From DATIXJ01 sp035518715 (GTDB lineage Bacteria > Bacteroidota > Ignavibacteria > UBA10030 > SZUA-254), in NCBI GenBank assembly GCA_035518715.1, contig DATIXJ010000047.1, forward strand, positions 1-36,554: a DNA stretch of 36,554 bases. Direction: 5' to 3'. The notes beneath the pieces are model-generated. The model was given only the letters and a program-made list of their open reading frames with translations, ran no database searches and was not told the DNA's origin. The translations under genes were made by a program, and so were the position numbers. Positions 1-7,991 of the stretch are shown here, piece after piece. Position 1 is the first letter of the stretch. Every line of letters starts with the position of its first letter.

Positions 1-1032
1 GTTTTTATAGTCATGGTTCGTGAGAAATATGATGGTGTTTCTCGCTTCCGGAAATCGCTTGATGTAGGTGTTGAAGCCGCCGTATCTTCCTGCGTGTGAG
101 ATGATTTTCTCTCCGTTGTACTCCCCGAGAGCCCAGCCGAAACCGTATGCTGAGACACTCCCGTCAAGGAGCTTTGCACCGGTGAATGCTTCCTGCAGCG
201 TCGATTGCGGGAGAAGCTGACTGGTGTAAAGTGCCTGATCCCATTTGAACATATCCCGCACGCTTGAGTAGATTCCCCCTTCGCCGTACGTCAGAAGATT
301 ATAGTCTTCATCATCGCCAAACCTGTTATACCCGCGAGCAGCAGATTGCGGAACCGGATGCGATTCATCGCGCACAAACGTCTCATGCATGCCGAGCGGT
401 TCGAAGATATGATCCTTCATAAACGTGCCGTACCGTTCCCCTGTGACCTTTTCAATGATCAGTGCAAGGAGGACATATCCGGAATTGCTGTATTGGAATT
501 TTTGTCCGGGGGGGAAATCCAGCGAATCCTGATGGACGAGCTCCTTCAGGACGTCGTGGTTTGTAAGTCCGGGTCGCTCCATTCCGAGCCCGACATAATC
601 CGGAATCCCCGAAGTATGATTCAGAAGAGTACGGATCGTCACCTTTTTCGCATAAGATGGAAATTCGGGGAAATATTTTGAGAGCGGATCTCTGTAGGAA
701 AGCTTGCCCTCTTCAGTCAGTATCATGACCGCCATAGCCGTGAAGGCTTTGGAGAGGGATGCGAGATAGCAGGGGGTGTTGGGGGTGAATGCGGTACCAT
801 TCCTGATGTCCGCGTACCCGAATCCGTTCTGATAGATCGGGTCGCCATGCTCGGCGACAAGGATGCTGCCGCTAAACTGGCCCCTCCTGGAAAGCTGGTG
901 CAAGAGTGTGTCGATCTGTGCGGACTTGGTCTGTGCGGCGGCGTTCGCAGTGAACGCGAGTGCGAGTGCGGAAACTGCCACAGCCAGAATTCCCGTACAT
1001 GCGGTGCGATAAGAACATGCCATTCGAGTCAT
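1..1032 (-). CDS. Secreted serine hydrolase, beta-lactamase/class C family (3' end cut by window edge)
   Basis: Translating the minus strand from the ATG at 1032 gives at least 344 codons running off position 1. An N-terminal signal peptide is visible (hydrophobic GILAVAVSALALAF, then an Ala-rich cleavage region near NAAAQ). The family nucleophile motif SxxK appears as SLSK at about residue 93, the second motif YxN appears as YSN near residue 184, and a HAG near residue 322 matches the third (KTG-like) motif. The family (PF00144) includes class C beta-lactamases, DD-peptidases and esterases, and the sequence does not say which substrate this one uses. A second in-frame ATG at 1023 is also possible; neither start has a clear Shine-Dalgarno site. 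It is first in a run of minus-strand genes and 118 bp from its upstream neighbour. The extracytoplasmic hydrolase assignment is firm; the substrate is unknown. Confidence 0.88.
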   Translation of the reverse strand, partial: MTRMACSYRTACTGILAVAVSALALAFTANAAAQTKSAQIDTLLHQLSRRGQFSGSILVAEHGDPIYQNGFGYADIRNGTAFTPNTPCYLASLSKAFTAMAVMILTEEGKLSYRDPLSKYFPEFPSYAKKVTIRTLLNHTSGIPDYVGLGMERPGLTNHDVLKELVHQDSLDFPPGQKFQYSNSGYVLLALIIEKVTGERYGTFMKDHIFEPLGMHETFVRDESHPVPQSAARGYNRFGDDEDYNLLTYGEGGIYSSVRDMFKWDQALYTSQLLPQSTLQEAFTGAKLLDGSVSAYGFGWALGEYNGEKIISHAGRYGGFNTYIKRFPEARNTIIFLTNHDYKN

Positions 1033-1150
1033 GCTGGAAATTGGAATATCGATTGATCCGGACCCTGAGGTCTTTACGTCAAGTGCCCCTCAAGGGAAAA
1101 CGAACAAAAGAGAGTCACGAATACAGAAACCAGTGAACAAGCGGAAAAGT

Positions 1151-2326
1151 TCAATCAATCTTCCAGGTTCGAATGTATGCGACAACATTCTTCAGTTCGT
1201 CGGCGCTGAGTGTCTTACCGAACGCAGGCATGTTGACATTGATCTGACCCGTAGCGATGAATTCCCTCAACACATCGTCCGTCATTGATGTGGCAACATC
1301 TGCCAGCCGCACATGCGTCGGCTGAGCTCCTTTTCCGTCCTGACCGTGACAGATTTGGCAGCGGAAGCCAAAGAGGAGCTTTCCCTGCTCTACACCGTGG
1401 GCTGACTGCAGAGCCGCCCCGATCTCCGATGCAGGCACCGTTCTCCTTCTCGCGGGGACATTCTTCACGAATGCGTACACTGCCCGCAGGTCATCCATAT
1501 TCCACGACTTGTAGTACGCATACGGCATATGCGGAGTGAGAACTGTTCCATCCGGAGCGATGCCGGTTGTCACCGCGGCGAGAAACTGGTCTTCGCTCCA
1601 CGATCCGATGCCCGTCTCCGTATCGGGTGTGATATTTCGGGCGAACGATGAAATTGTACCTTCGTAGGCAAAGCTGCTTCCCGCAAAGAGACTGTCTACA
1701 TATACTGATCCATCCTGCAAGTTGCGGGGGGTGTGGCAATCGGCGCAATCGGCAAGATTACTCGAAAGGTATCGTCCGTATTCCGGCGTTACGCCTCGCG
1801 GTGGCGCGGAAACGGGTGACGTTACCGGATCTTTCGGCTTCATCAGCTTGAACGTAAAGAGCGCTTTTGCCATGAATGACGGCTCGTCTTTCGGGACCGC
1901 GTTCCTGACTGGCGGCAGGCTTCTCAGATAGGCTACTACAGCAAGGGCATCCTCGTCTGCCATCCCGTGATACCAGTCTGCTGGCATGATCGGGAAAAGT
2001 GTGGTGCGGTCCCTGCTGATCCCCTCGCGCAATGCCTGAACGATTTCCCCGTCGGTCCAGTTGCCGAGCCCCGTTTCGGGATCTGGCGTCAGATTCCGTG
2101 AGTACCATTTACCAAAGCCCGGACCGACGTTTGTGAGATCGAAGAGCGTCCCGCCGTGTGGCGAAGTGTTTGCATCTCCGGAGGTATCGCCGTGGCATCC
2201 CCAGCATTGTGCCTGAAACTTGTAGATGTACTCACCGCGGGCGAGTGTTGCCGAATCTGTCGGAGCTTTGAGATTCGGCACCGATCGTGAATTTTTTGCA
2301 TTCCACATGACTTCGACATAGATCAC
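1151..2326 (-). CDS. Triheme cytochrome c, intact reading frame lacking its membrane anchor
   Basis: The open frame of 391 codons starts at a GTG and contains three c-type haem sites: CWGCH (residues 41-45), CADCH (194-198) and CQICH (323-327). These lie in three cytochrome c domains, the arrangement of the cytochrome subunit of gluconate/alcohol dehydrogenases and related periplasmic electron carriers. Haem attachment to CXXCH happens outside the cytoplasm, so the protein needs an export signal, yet this frame has none. The missing signal is encoded just upstream in the same frame (ATG at 2404) but is separated by a TAG at 2374-2372. The gene may therefore be a recent pseudogene, carry a sequence error, or start at an unusual codon. 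No dehydrogenase subunit lies next to it, so its electron donor is unknown. The family assignment is firm; whether it is functional is uncertain. Confidence 0.85.
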   Translation of the reverse strand: MIYVEVMWNAKNSRSVPNLKAPTDSATLARGEYIYKFQAQCWGCHGDTSGDANTSPHGGTLFDLTNVGPGFGKWYSRNLTPDPETGLGNWTDGEIVQALREGISRDRTTLFPIMPADWYHGMADEDALAVVAYLRSLPPVRNAVPKDEPSFMAKALFTFKLMKPKDPVTSPVSAPPRGVTPEYGRYLSSNLADCADCHTPRNLQDGSVYVDSLFAGSSFAYEGTISSFARNITPDTETGIGSWSEDQFLAAVTTGIAPDGTVLTPHMPYAYYKSWNMDDLRAVYAFVKNVPARRRTVPASEIGAALQSAHGVEQGKLLFGFRCQICHGQDGKGAQPTHVRLADVATSMTDDVLREFIATGQINVNMPAFGKTLSADELKNVVAYIRTWKID

Positions 2327-2404
2327 GAGAATCAGAAAGAGCCCTAGAATGATTCCGACGAGCCAGGTGAACTACTTGAGAACGCGTTTAGCTGCTGGTG
2401 ACAT
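2327..2404 (-). pseudogene. N-terminal anchor of the triheme cytochrome, interrupted by TAG
   Basis: Reading from the ATG at 2404 gives MSPAAKRVLK, then TAG (2374-2372), then FTWLVGIILGLFLILVIYVE running in frame into the cytochrome. Basic residues followed by a long hydrophobic stretch form a classic uncleaved signal anchor. A purine-rich AGAGG and AGGG precede the ATG, consistent with a ribosome site. A Trp codon (TGG) changed to TAG by one base would explain the stop. This is read directly from sequence; the ancestral codon is inferred. Confidence 0.75.
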
Positions 2405-2497
2405 GCCCTGTGCCTCTCATAAGTTTGTGATCTGCGCATTCCCGGGAGGAGTGGACACGGGTCCATCTTCACTCGCAGCAACGAGAACTGCAGGTGA

Positions 2498-3145
2498 TTA
2501 CTTTTGCGGAATGATCCCCTGCTTTCCGAGTTCCGGTACGACAAGCCCTGCGATTTCGCTCCTGACGGCGTCCCGCGAGCTGGGATTGATCATTTCACCG
2601 GTTCCCGACCAGACGAGGTGTCCTGTTTCTTTCGCCGGTGTGAAAACCATGATCTCATGGCGAACGACTTTGTTCGTATCGGTGAACCCGGGTTGCTGGA
2701 CATCACGATAAATGGTGGAATAGGTGTTTGTGTTCTTATCGTACTGGGTGACTTTCTCGCGGGTGACCGTTCCCGGAATTTCAGCTGTAGTAGTCTGGGT
2801 AGCGAGCCGCCGTATAAACATCACGCCGTCGAAACCCTTGTCGGCAACAGCTGCCGCAACCTGATTGGGATCGGGGATGGAGTCGGGAAAGAGACGGTAT
2901 GAGCCAACTGCCGTTACGCCGTATTCCCCCAACGCAGCAGCCATCTCATCCTCCCAGAGGCGCCGGTTCACGGGGTTATTCTTGCCCGCCACAATCAGCA
3001 TTTTGGTCATCGGCGGGCCAAGGAGTTCTGAATCTTTCCATTCGTTGGTCAATCGGGAAGGCGCGCATCCGGTATGGATTGTGGCAAGCATTCCAACCGA
3101 TACGATCACGGCGATCGAAAAGGCAATGTTTTTCATTTTGTTCAT
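2498..3145 (-). CDS. Putative lipoprotein of unknown function
   Basis: The 215-residue product from the ATG at 3145 begins MNKMKNIAF, has a hydrophobic stretch, and ends its signal at HTGC, a lipobox-type site whose Cys would be lipidated by Lgt and cleaved by LspA. An AAGGG lies about 10 bases before this ATG; the frame stays open upstream to 3187, but that extension has no signal character. The mature part is soluble and mixed alpha/beta in look. I recognise no catalytic motif or family. It lies 93 bp upstream of the cytochrome anchor on the same strand and could be cotranscribed. Envelope location is well supported; the role is unknown. Confidence 0.75.
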   Translation of the reverse strand: MNKMKNIAFSIAVIVSVGMLATIHTGCAPSRLTNEWKDSELLGPPMTKMLIVAGKNNPVNRRLWEDEMAAALGEYGVTAVGSYRLFPDSIPDPNQVAAAVADKGFDGVMFIRRLATQTTTAEIPGTVTREKVTQYDKNTNTYSTIYRDVQQPGFTDTNKVVRHEIMVFTPAKETGHLVWSGTGEMINPSSRDAVRSEIAGLVVPELGKQGIIPQK

Positions 3146-3387
3146 GAGGAGTTTCCCTTTAGGGTTTGCGAAAAGGTGAACCTGCAAATATCATGAACCA
3201 TTCTCTTAATTGCAAGCATTTCGGAGACCACCATTGGACGCGGGCACGTATCGCAGGAATGCTGTGGAAAATGACAGGATCAGTGCGGGGTGAACAATTC
3301 AAAAATGAAAAGTGAGAATGAAGAACGAGGATATGCCATTTCATCATTTTCAATTTTCGATTTACAATATGCACTTTGCAATGTATC

Positions 3388-4116
3388 TCACTCGGGAATC
3401 GATCTCACGACTTTCCCTGTGTCGTTGAGGAATTCGATGTGTGCGGCGCCAAGAGTATCGACGCGGAGGCGAAGGCGGTCGTTTCCGGCAGGATCCGCCA
3501 GCGAAAGCATTGACGAGCCGCTGCGTGTGCGTCCGAGATAGACCCGGTTTCTACCGTCCAACTTCGAAAGCTCTTCAAGCGCTCTTTTCTTTTCTGGTCC
3601 ATCGGGCATCTTGCCGATTGCTTCGTATTTTTCTGAGCGTTCCTTATTGGTGATCGAGTTGGGATATTCATTAATGGAGAGTCCGGAATACCGGCGGCTG
3701 TTGCTCTCGTAATGTTGAAATGCAATGGCCTGATCTTCATCATACTGGTCGAATGCGAGAATAGCGCCTGCCTCGTAATTGCTTCCCTCACGAGAAGAGC
3801 CGAAAGCTAACCCTCCGCATTCCGTTCCTTCATCATTATAGAAGATCATGCCGATACGTCGACCACTTCCGTATGCGAAGGGAATACCTCGCTCGACGGG
3901 CCCCGGTGTACGTTCCTTGTTTGCAATGACCATCCGGAGCTTGCCGTCCTTTTCAACAATATTGATTCGTTCGGCGTCAATCTCCTCAAAATGCTGCTTC
4001 TGCGCGGTCTGTCTGAATCCAGAAAACCACATCACCGCGATGAGCGAAGTGACAACGAGTGCGTACACTTTCATCCATCGAAGTTCTCTCCTGATTCCAG
4101 CAAGTTCGTCATTCAT
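3388..4116 (-). CDS. Membrane-anchored conserved hypothetical protein
   Basis: From the ATG at 4116, which has a strong GGAAGGAA ribosome site about 6 bases upstream, the product is 242 residues. The N-terminus is a short charged helix followed by one membrane span (roughly residues 16-33, ALVVTSLIAVMWF). The remainder is predicted outside or peripheral. It has a repeated look of short beta strands such as ERINIVEKDGKLRMVIAN and a later MLSLADPAGNDRLRL. Proteins with an ERINIVE...DG..R.VI.N module and a following FYNDEGTE segment are common hypothetical proteins in several phyla, but I know no function. The frame extends further upstream without a better start. Confidence 0.7.
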   Translation of the reverse strand: MNDELAGIRRELRWMKVYALVVTSLIAVMWFSGFRQTAQKQHFEEIDAERINIVEKDGKLRMVIANKERTPGPVERGIPFAYGSGRRIGMIFYNDEGTECGGLAFGSSREGSNYEAGAILAFDQYDEDQAIAFQHYESNSRRYSGLSINEYPNSITNKERSEKYEAIGKMPDGPEKKRALEELSKLDGRNRVYLGRTRSGSSMLSLADPAGNDRLRLRVDTLGAAHIEFLNDTGKVVRSIPE

Positions 4117-4345
4117 CGGTCGTTCCTTCCTCGGATTTGATTTTTCATGGATTGCCTGCTGTCTCAATGGTACGTAGGTCCGTTCGGGAGTGTTGCATCT
4201 CACGGTTCAGAATGACCGAAACAGAAGAGGACAGGGTATGACAACGGGGAAGTTTCCACCCCGCATTTGGAGGAGAAGAAGGGCTCAACTGCAATCTTAG
4301 CCCGGGGTTACCACTGGTAAATCCGCAGGGTGCGCGTCAATCAGA

Positions 4346-4606
4346 CTATGCTGGGTACCTTTCTCGTATCTTCTTACTGGAAACGGGTCCGCCCAGCACG
4401 GCGCTGATGTAGCAGAGATCGAGAGCCGTGGAGCTGAGCGGGACAACGCTCCAGATGATCAGGATAATTCCGAACGTGGAATCAATGAGGATGATTCCGA
4501 CGAGAAGGAATATCAATCCTGCCACGAGCCGAAATATCCTCCCGCCCCGGCTATTGATGAATTTCGAAAATCCCGATCGGTTGAATCCATCTGAAATGCT
4601 TCCCAT
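4346..4606 (-). CDS. DUF2892-like small inner-membrane protein
   Basis: This 86-residue protein has a basic amphipathic start, the segment GRIFRLVAGLIFLLVGIIL, and a second hydrophobic segment followed by a Cys-containing turn (ALDLCYISAVLG). That pattern matches the DUF2892/YgaP-type transmembrane domain, which is two short helices ending at a cysteine region. No rhodanese domain is attached. GGGAAC lies before the start. It sits in a run of small minus-strand genes without obvious functional link. Confidence 0.7.
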   Translation of the reverse strand: MGSISDGFNRSGFSKFINSRGGRIFRLVAGLIFLLVGIILIDSTFGIILIIWSVVPLSSTALDLCYISAVLGGPVSSKKIRERYPA

Positions 4607-4621
4607 GAGATGTTCCCTGAG

Positions 4622-5008
4622 TTATGATTTTCCTGAACGATGCGGGTATATCCCGAAGACATTTCCCGCGGGATCTGCAAAGAGGGCTGTGATTTCATGA
4701 GCATCCGGTTCGACCGGCTGCACAATTTTCCCTCCGTGTGAAACTATTGATTTGGCTGTTTCGGATGCACTGTCCACCATGATGTGGAGCATCACTCTCG
4801 GATCGGTCTCGGCTTCCTTCCCTGCAAGCCACATACCGCTTACCTCGCCAACGCCGTCGTCGAATGCCATCTCGCCGTTTGCGCGCTCGCGGATATTCCA
4901 TCCGAAAACATTCCTGTAAAATTGAGCTGATTTCTTTACATCCGCCGCCGGAATCTGGATGCAACAGATCTTGCCGTTGCCAAATGTGGGATGTGTGGGC
5001 TCCATCAT
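4622..5008 (-). CDS. VOC (glyoxalase/bleomycin-resistance fold) protein
   Basis: The 128-residue product has the single-module vicinal oxygen chelate pattern: an opening beta strand (ICCIQIPAADVKKSAQFYRNV), the FGW after the first helix, a central region with MLHIMVDS, and a closing FADPAGNVFGIYPH. This subfamily is usually listed as VOC family protein with unknown substrate. The tandem ATG codons at 5008 and 5005 both follow AAAGGA, and spacing favours 5005. It ends 15 bp before the DUF2892 gene and probably shares its transcript. A metal-dependent lyase or isomerase, or a binding protein, is possible; the sequence cannot tell. Confidence 0.8.
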   Translation of the reverse strand: MMEPTHPTFGNGKICCIQIPAADVKKSAQFYRNVFGWNIRERANGEMAFDDGVGEVSGMWLAGKEAETDPRVMLHIMVDSASETAKSIVSHGGKIVQPVEPDAHEITALFADPAGNVFGIYPHRSGKS

Positions 5009-5068
5009 TATCCTTTGTATCTATCAATATGGATTGGACTGAATTTTCCGAATACGCGGCATTGTGAC

Positions 5069-5464
5069 TTAGGTTTTCTTGTTTGCGCGTATGCGTTCCT
5101 CCACAGCCGAAGCAAGTAATTGTCTCAAGGCGGGCTTCTGGAGATCTGCGGGCTTTTCAATCTTCACGTGCCGGAAAGTTTTCCCGGCACCGTCGAGAAT
5201 TCCGTGCGGATCATCAAGCACCAATCCATGGTTGAACCCGAGATTGATGTGAGTTCCGTAGAGGCCAATATAGCAGAAATGCTCCATGTTTTTTTTCGGC
5301 CCAATGCCGTATCCAATGACTCGGAGCCGCTGCCAGGGGACTTCGTAAACTGCCGGATAAACGTCTGTTATGAACTTTCGCACCGCCGCTGCGAGCTTCC
5401 GCATCTCCGGGCCCGATTTCGCGATCGTTTCTTTAAACGTTCCGGATTCGTTGATGCTCTTCAT
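5069..5464 (-). CDS. DUF1801 domain protein
   Basis: The product is about 131 residues from the ATG at 5464. It carries the features of the DUF1801 (YdhG-like) fold: a helical start, VYPAVYEVPWQRLRVIGYGIGP, FCYIGLYGTHINLGFNHG and a C-terminal RHVKIEKPADL. Members are small soluble proteins of unknown biochemical role, often next to other small stress-type or VOC genes as here. There is no good ribosome site before the ATG, and an upstream TTG at 5482 is an alternative start. Confidence 0.75.
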   Translation of the reverse strand: MKSINESGTFKETIAKSGPEMRKLAAAVRKFITDVYPAVYEVPWQRLRVIGYGIGPKKNMEHFCYIGLYGTHINLGFNHGLVLDDPHGILDGAGKTFRHVKIEKPADLQKPALRQLLASAVEERIRANKKT

Positions 5465-5533
5465 GATGCGACGGCCAGGCAATTGTTATTCGAGAACAAT
5501 GGCGCTAAAAGTTCGCGTGTCCTTGTGGATTTT

Positions 5534-5860
5534 TCACTTGAGAGTATGATTCACGGCGATGTTTAACCACGCTTCACGCAATGCATCGCGAAGTGCCGCC
5601 TTCTTGACTGTCTTTAGAATCACACCCGTGGCGCCCCGACGGCCCCATGCACCTTTCACTGGCACGAATGCGTCGGGATGACGGGCTACATACCCCATCT
5701 GTTGGTCGGGTGTAAGTCTGACCATTCCCCAGGATTTATCGGGGTACCCCATTGATGCGAACACTTTCCCTGACACACGAAAGTCCGGATGATCCATATG
5801 CCGTGATTCTTTCGTATCCGCCAGGGCAAGAGCTAGATTCCTGAATTCACTCGGGGTCAT
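5534..5860 (-). CDS. MmcQ/YjbR family protein
   Basis: This 108-residue protein has the compact MmcQ/YjbR fold (CyaY-like superfamily). It shows an early ALALADTKES region, HMDHPDFRVSGKVFASM, a central strand/turn SWGMVRLTPDQQ, and the WGRRGATGVIL segment near the C-terminus. The family is often labelled DNA-binding, but direct function is poorly established. It is the first gene of the minus-strand block and diverges from the doxX gene across about 265 bp that must hold both promoters. Confidence 0.8.
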   Translation of the reverse strand: MTPSEFRNLALALADTKESRHMDHPDFRVSGKVFASMGYPDKSWGMVRLTPDQQMGYVARHPDAFVPVKGAWGRRGATGVILKTVKKAALRDALREAWLNIAVNHTLK

Positions 5861-6070
5861 GGTGGCTCACCGATTCGTTCGCACGAAAATCGAGCTCGAG
5901 AATGAATCAGTATAGCACTTAAGATTGCGGGAGTCAAGGCATATCTGATTTCTGATGCGGTTCTTTGGACGCAACTGCCTGTGGTGATTTTCTTCCTTTA
6001 TCACGTACTCGGTTGGTCTGGCCAATTAGTTATTACGTTTTTTACTTTTGAATTTTACTTCTATCCTTCC

Positions 6071-6098
6071 TTGCCAATACCAGGAATTCCGCTATATT
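6071..6098 (+). promoter_or_regulatory. Probable promoter of doxX-chrA
   Basis: TTGCCA at 6071-6076 and TATATT at 6093-6098 are separated by 16 bp, and the ATG of doxX follows at 6126. The same TTGCnn/TATATT form occurs before asnS and the tRNA cluster. This is prediction by eye only. Confidence 0.45.
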
Positions 6099-6125
6099 TC
6101 TAATGACAATATACTTGATTGCTCA

Positions 6126-6575
6126 ATGAATCAATCTATCCGGTTTTCCCTTGCAACGCTTCTGCTGCGTATCCTTGTCGGGGGAGTCTTTCTTGCCGAA
6201 GGGATACAGAAATTTCTTTTCTCCGATGAGCTTGGCGTCGGGCGATTCGAAAAGATCGGCATACCGATGCCGGCATTCAGCGCACCGTTTGTAGGAGTCG
6301 TCGAGATCCTATTCGGAGCTTTCCTGATTGTCGGACTCTACACAACAGTCGCTGCTATTCCTCTCCTCATCAATATTCTTACGGCGATCGCGACGACGAA
6401 AATCCCGATGCTTATTCATAACGGCTTTTGGAAAATGGTTCATGAGGCACGGACGGATTTTTCGATGGTGGTCGGCCTGATTGTTATTCTGCTGATCGGT
6501 GGAGGGGAGTGGTCGCTGGATGCGATGAGAAGGAGGCGGGTCGGTTCAATGCCGTCGGGCAGGGAGAACAGTTGA
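6126..6575 (+). CDS. DoxX family membrane protein
   Basis: The 149-residue product has four hydrophobic segments and the DoxX hallmarks: LLRILVGGVFLAEGIQKFLF at the start, a G-x-P region (IGIPMPAFSAPFVGVVEILF), then GAFLIVGLYT and a last helix VGLIVILLIGGG. DoxX/SURF4-type proteins sit in the inner membrane; some partner with quinone-linked or thiosulfate-oxidising systems, but most are uncharacterised. The ATG at 6126 places the first helix correctly, while the open frame back to 6048 would add an unlikely tail. The stop codon overlaps the start of the next gene (TTGA), indicating translational coupling. Confidence 0.85.
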   Translation: MNQSIRFSLATLLLRILVGGVFLAEGIQKFLFSDELGVGRFEKIGIPMPAFSAPFVGVVEILFGAFLIVGLYTTVAAIPLLINILTAIATTKIPMLIHNGFWKMVHEARTDFSMVVGLIVILLIGGGEWSLDAMRRRRVGSMPSGRENS

Positions 6576-7705
6576 AAGAACTCGCCCTGCTTTTTTTCCG
6601 TCTCGGTTTCACGGCTTTTGGTGGACCGGCCGCGCATATTGCCATGATGGAGGATGAGGTCGTCAAGCGCAGAGGATGGATTACTCACGAGTATTTTCTC
6701 GACATGCTCGGCGCAACGAACCTCATCCCCGGACCCAATTCTACGGAAATGGCAATCCATATCGGGTACGTGCGAGCGGGCTGGAGGGGGCTCGTTCTGG
6801 CTGGTGTCTGTTTTATTGCTCCGGCCGTACTTATCACGCTTGTCATTGCAGAACTCTACAGACGTTTCGGACCAATACCCCATTTTTCCTCAGTCATGAT
6901 CGGTGTGAGGGGTGCAGTCATCGCCATCATCTTGTCTGCAGTCGCCCGACTCGGCAGACCCATGTTGAAACAGAGTTTTATGCTTGTGACGGGCCTCATC
7001 GTTGAGATCCTCTCACTTGTTGGAGCAGATGAAGTTATGCTGCTCCTCGTTGCAGGGGCTGCGGGACTGATCTGGAATTACCGCGCCAAGATCCGTGGTA
7101 CGTTTCTCTATATCGCTGCCAGCATTCCACTACTGTCGATCGGTGCGTCTGCTCAGCCGGCTGAAACGGTTTCAGGTGTGACGCTCACCGGACTCGGAAT
7201 CTTCTTCCTCAAAATCGGCTCGATACTCTACGGAAGCGGATACGTCCTGGTGGCGTTTCTTCAGGGAGGACTCGTCGATGCACGCCAGTGGCTAACACAA
7301 TCTCAGCTTCTGGATGCGATCGCCGCAGGGCAGTTCACGCCGGGGCCGGTTCTTTCCACCGCGACGTTCATCGGATATCTCATACTGGGAATTCCGGGAG
7401 CGACTGTAGCAACGATAGGAATCTTTCTCCCTTCTTTTGTCTTCGTATTAATTTCCGGGCCATTCATACCAAGAATCCGGAAGTCTCCTCCGGCGAGCGG
7501 GTTCCTCGATGGTGTGAACGCGGCGGCACTAGGTCTTATGCTTGCCGTGACAATTACGCTCGGGATGGCAACATTGGGAAGCATGATGAATCTGCTCATT
7601 TTTATCGCCGCTCTCGCAGTGCTGGTTATCTGGAACCTGAATCCCGCCTGGATCGTAGCTGGGGCAGGATGCGTCGGGTGGATGGTAGCAAGAATGCTAC
7701 AGTAG
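6572..7705 (+). CDS. chrA: Chromate transporter, two-domain CHR family
   Basis: The 377-residue hydrophobic protein is a fused two-domain CHR transporter. The first half has FFRLGFTAFGGPAAHIAMME, GATNLIPGPNSTEMAIHIG and a run of helices; the second half repeats the plan with FFLKIGSILYGSGYVLVAFL and AAGQFTPGPVLSTATFIGYL. The duplicated PGP motifs are characteristic. Known members export chromate, with selectivity not deducible here. I chose the TTG start at 6572 because AGGGAG lies 6 bases upstream and TTGA overlaps the doxX stop. The open frame to 6509 would place a soluble tail before the first helix. Confidence 0.88.
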   Translation: MKELALLFFRLGFTAFGGPAAHIAMMEDEVVKRRGWITHEYFLDMLGATNLIPGPNSTEMAIHIGYVRAGWRGLVLAGVCFIAPAVLITLVIAELYRRFGPIPHFSSVMIGVRGAVIAIILSAVARLGRPMLKQSFMLVTGLIVEILSLVGADEVMLLLVAGAAGLIWNYRAKIRGTFLYIAASIPLLSIGASAQPAETVSGVTLTGLGIFFLKIGSILYGSGYVLVAFLQGGLVDARQWLTQSQLLDAIAAGQFTPGPVLSTATFIGYLILGIPGATVATIGIFLPSFVFVLISGPFIPRIRKSPPASGFLDGVNAAALGLMLAVTITLGMATLGSMMNLLIFIAALAVLVIWNLNPAWIVAGAGCVGWMVARMLQ

Positions 7706-7931
7706 CCACCCAGGAATGTCTGTTCATTTCAGATCCTGGGATTTTCTTCGTGGCATTTTGAAATTGGGAATTGTGGATGCAATCACTGCCATTTTCCTGT
7801 CAGGCAAAGATAAGACCTCCAAAGAGCCATCACGGTAAAGAACCGACCAAACCTCCTTGGCTAGTAAGCGGACTTGCTTGAGATGCTTGATTGTCGATCA
7901 GGGGGTTCTGTGCTCGGTTCTCCGTCCGCCT

Positions 7932-7960
7932 TTGCTCCTCTCTTATTTTTTTTCTATATT
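7932..7960 (+). promoter_or_regulatory. Probable asnS promoter
   Basis: TTGCTC at 7932-7937 and TATATT at 7955-7960 are 17 bp apart, and asnS begins at 7992, leaving a short leader. The rest of the 286-bp gap after chrA shows no gene. Confidence 0.5.
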
Positions 7961-7991
7961 AGCGGGTTAATTTCACGTATTTCAATCTCTT

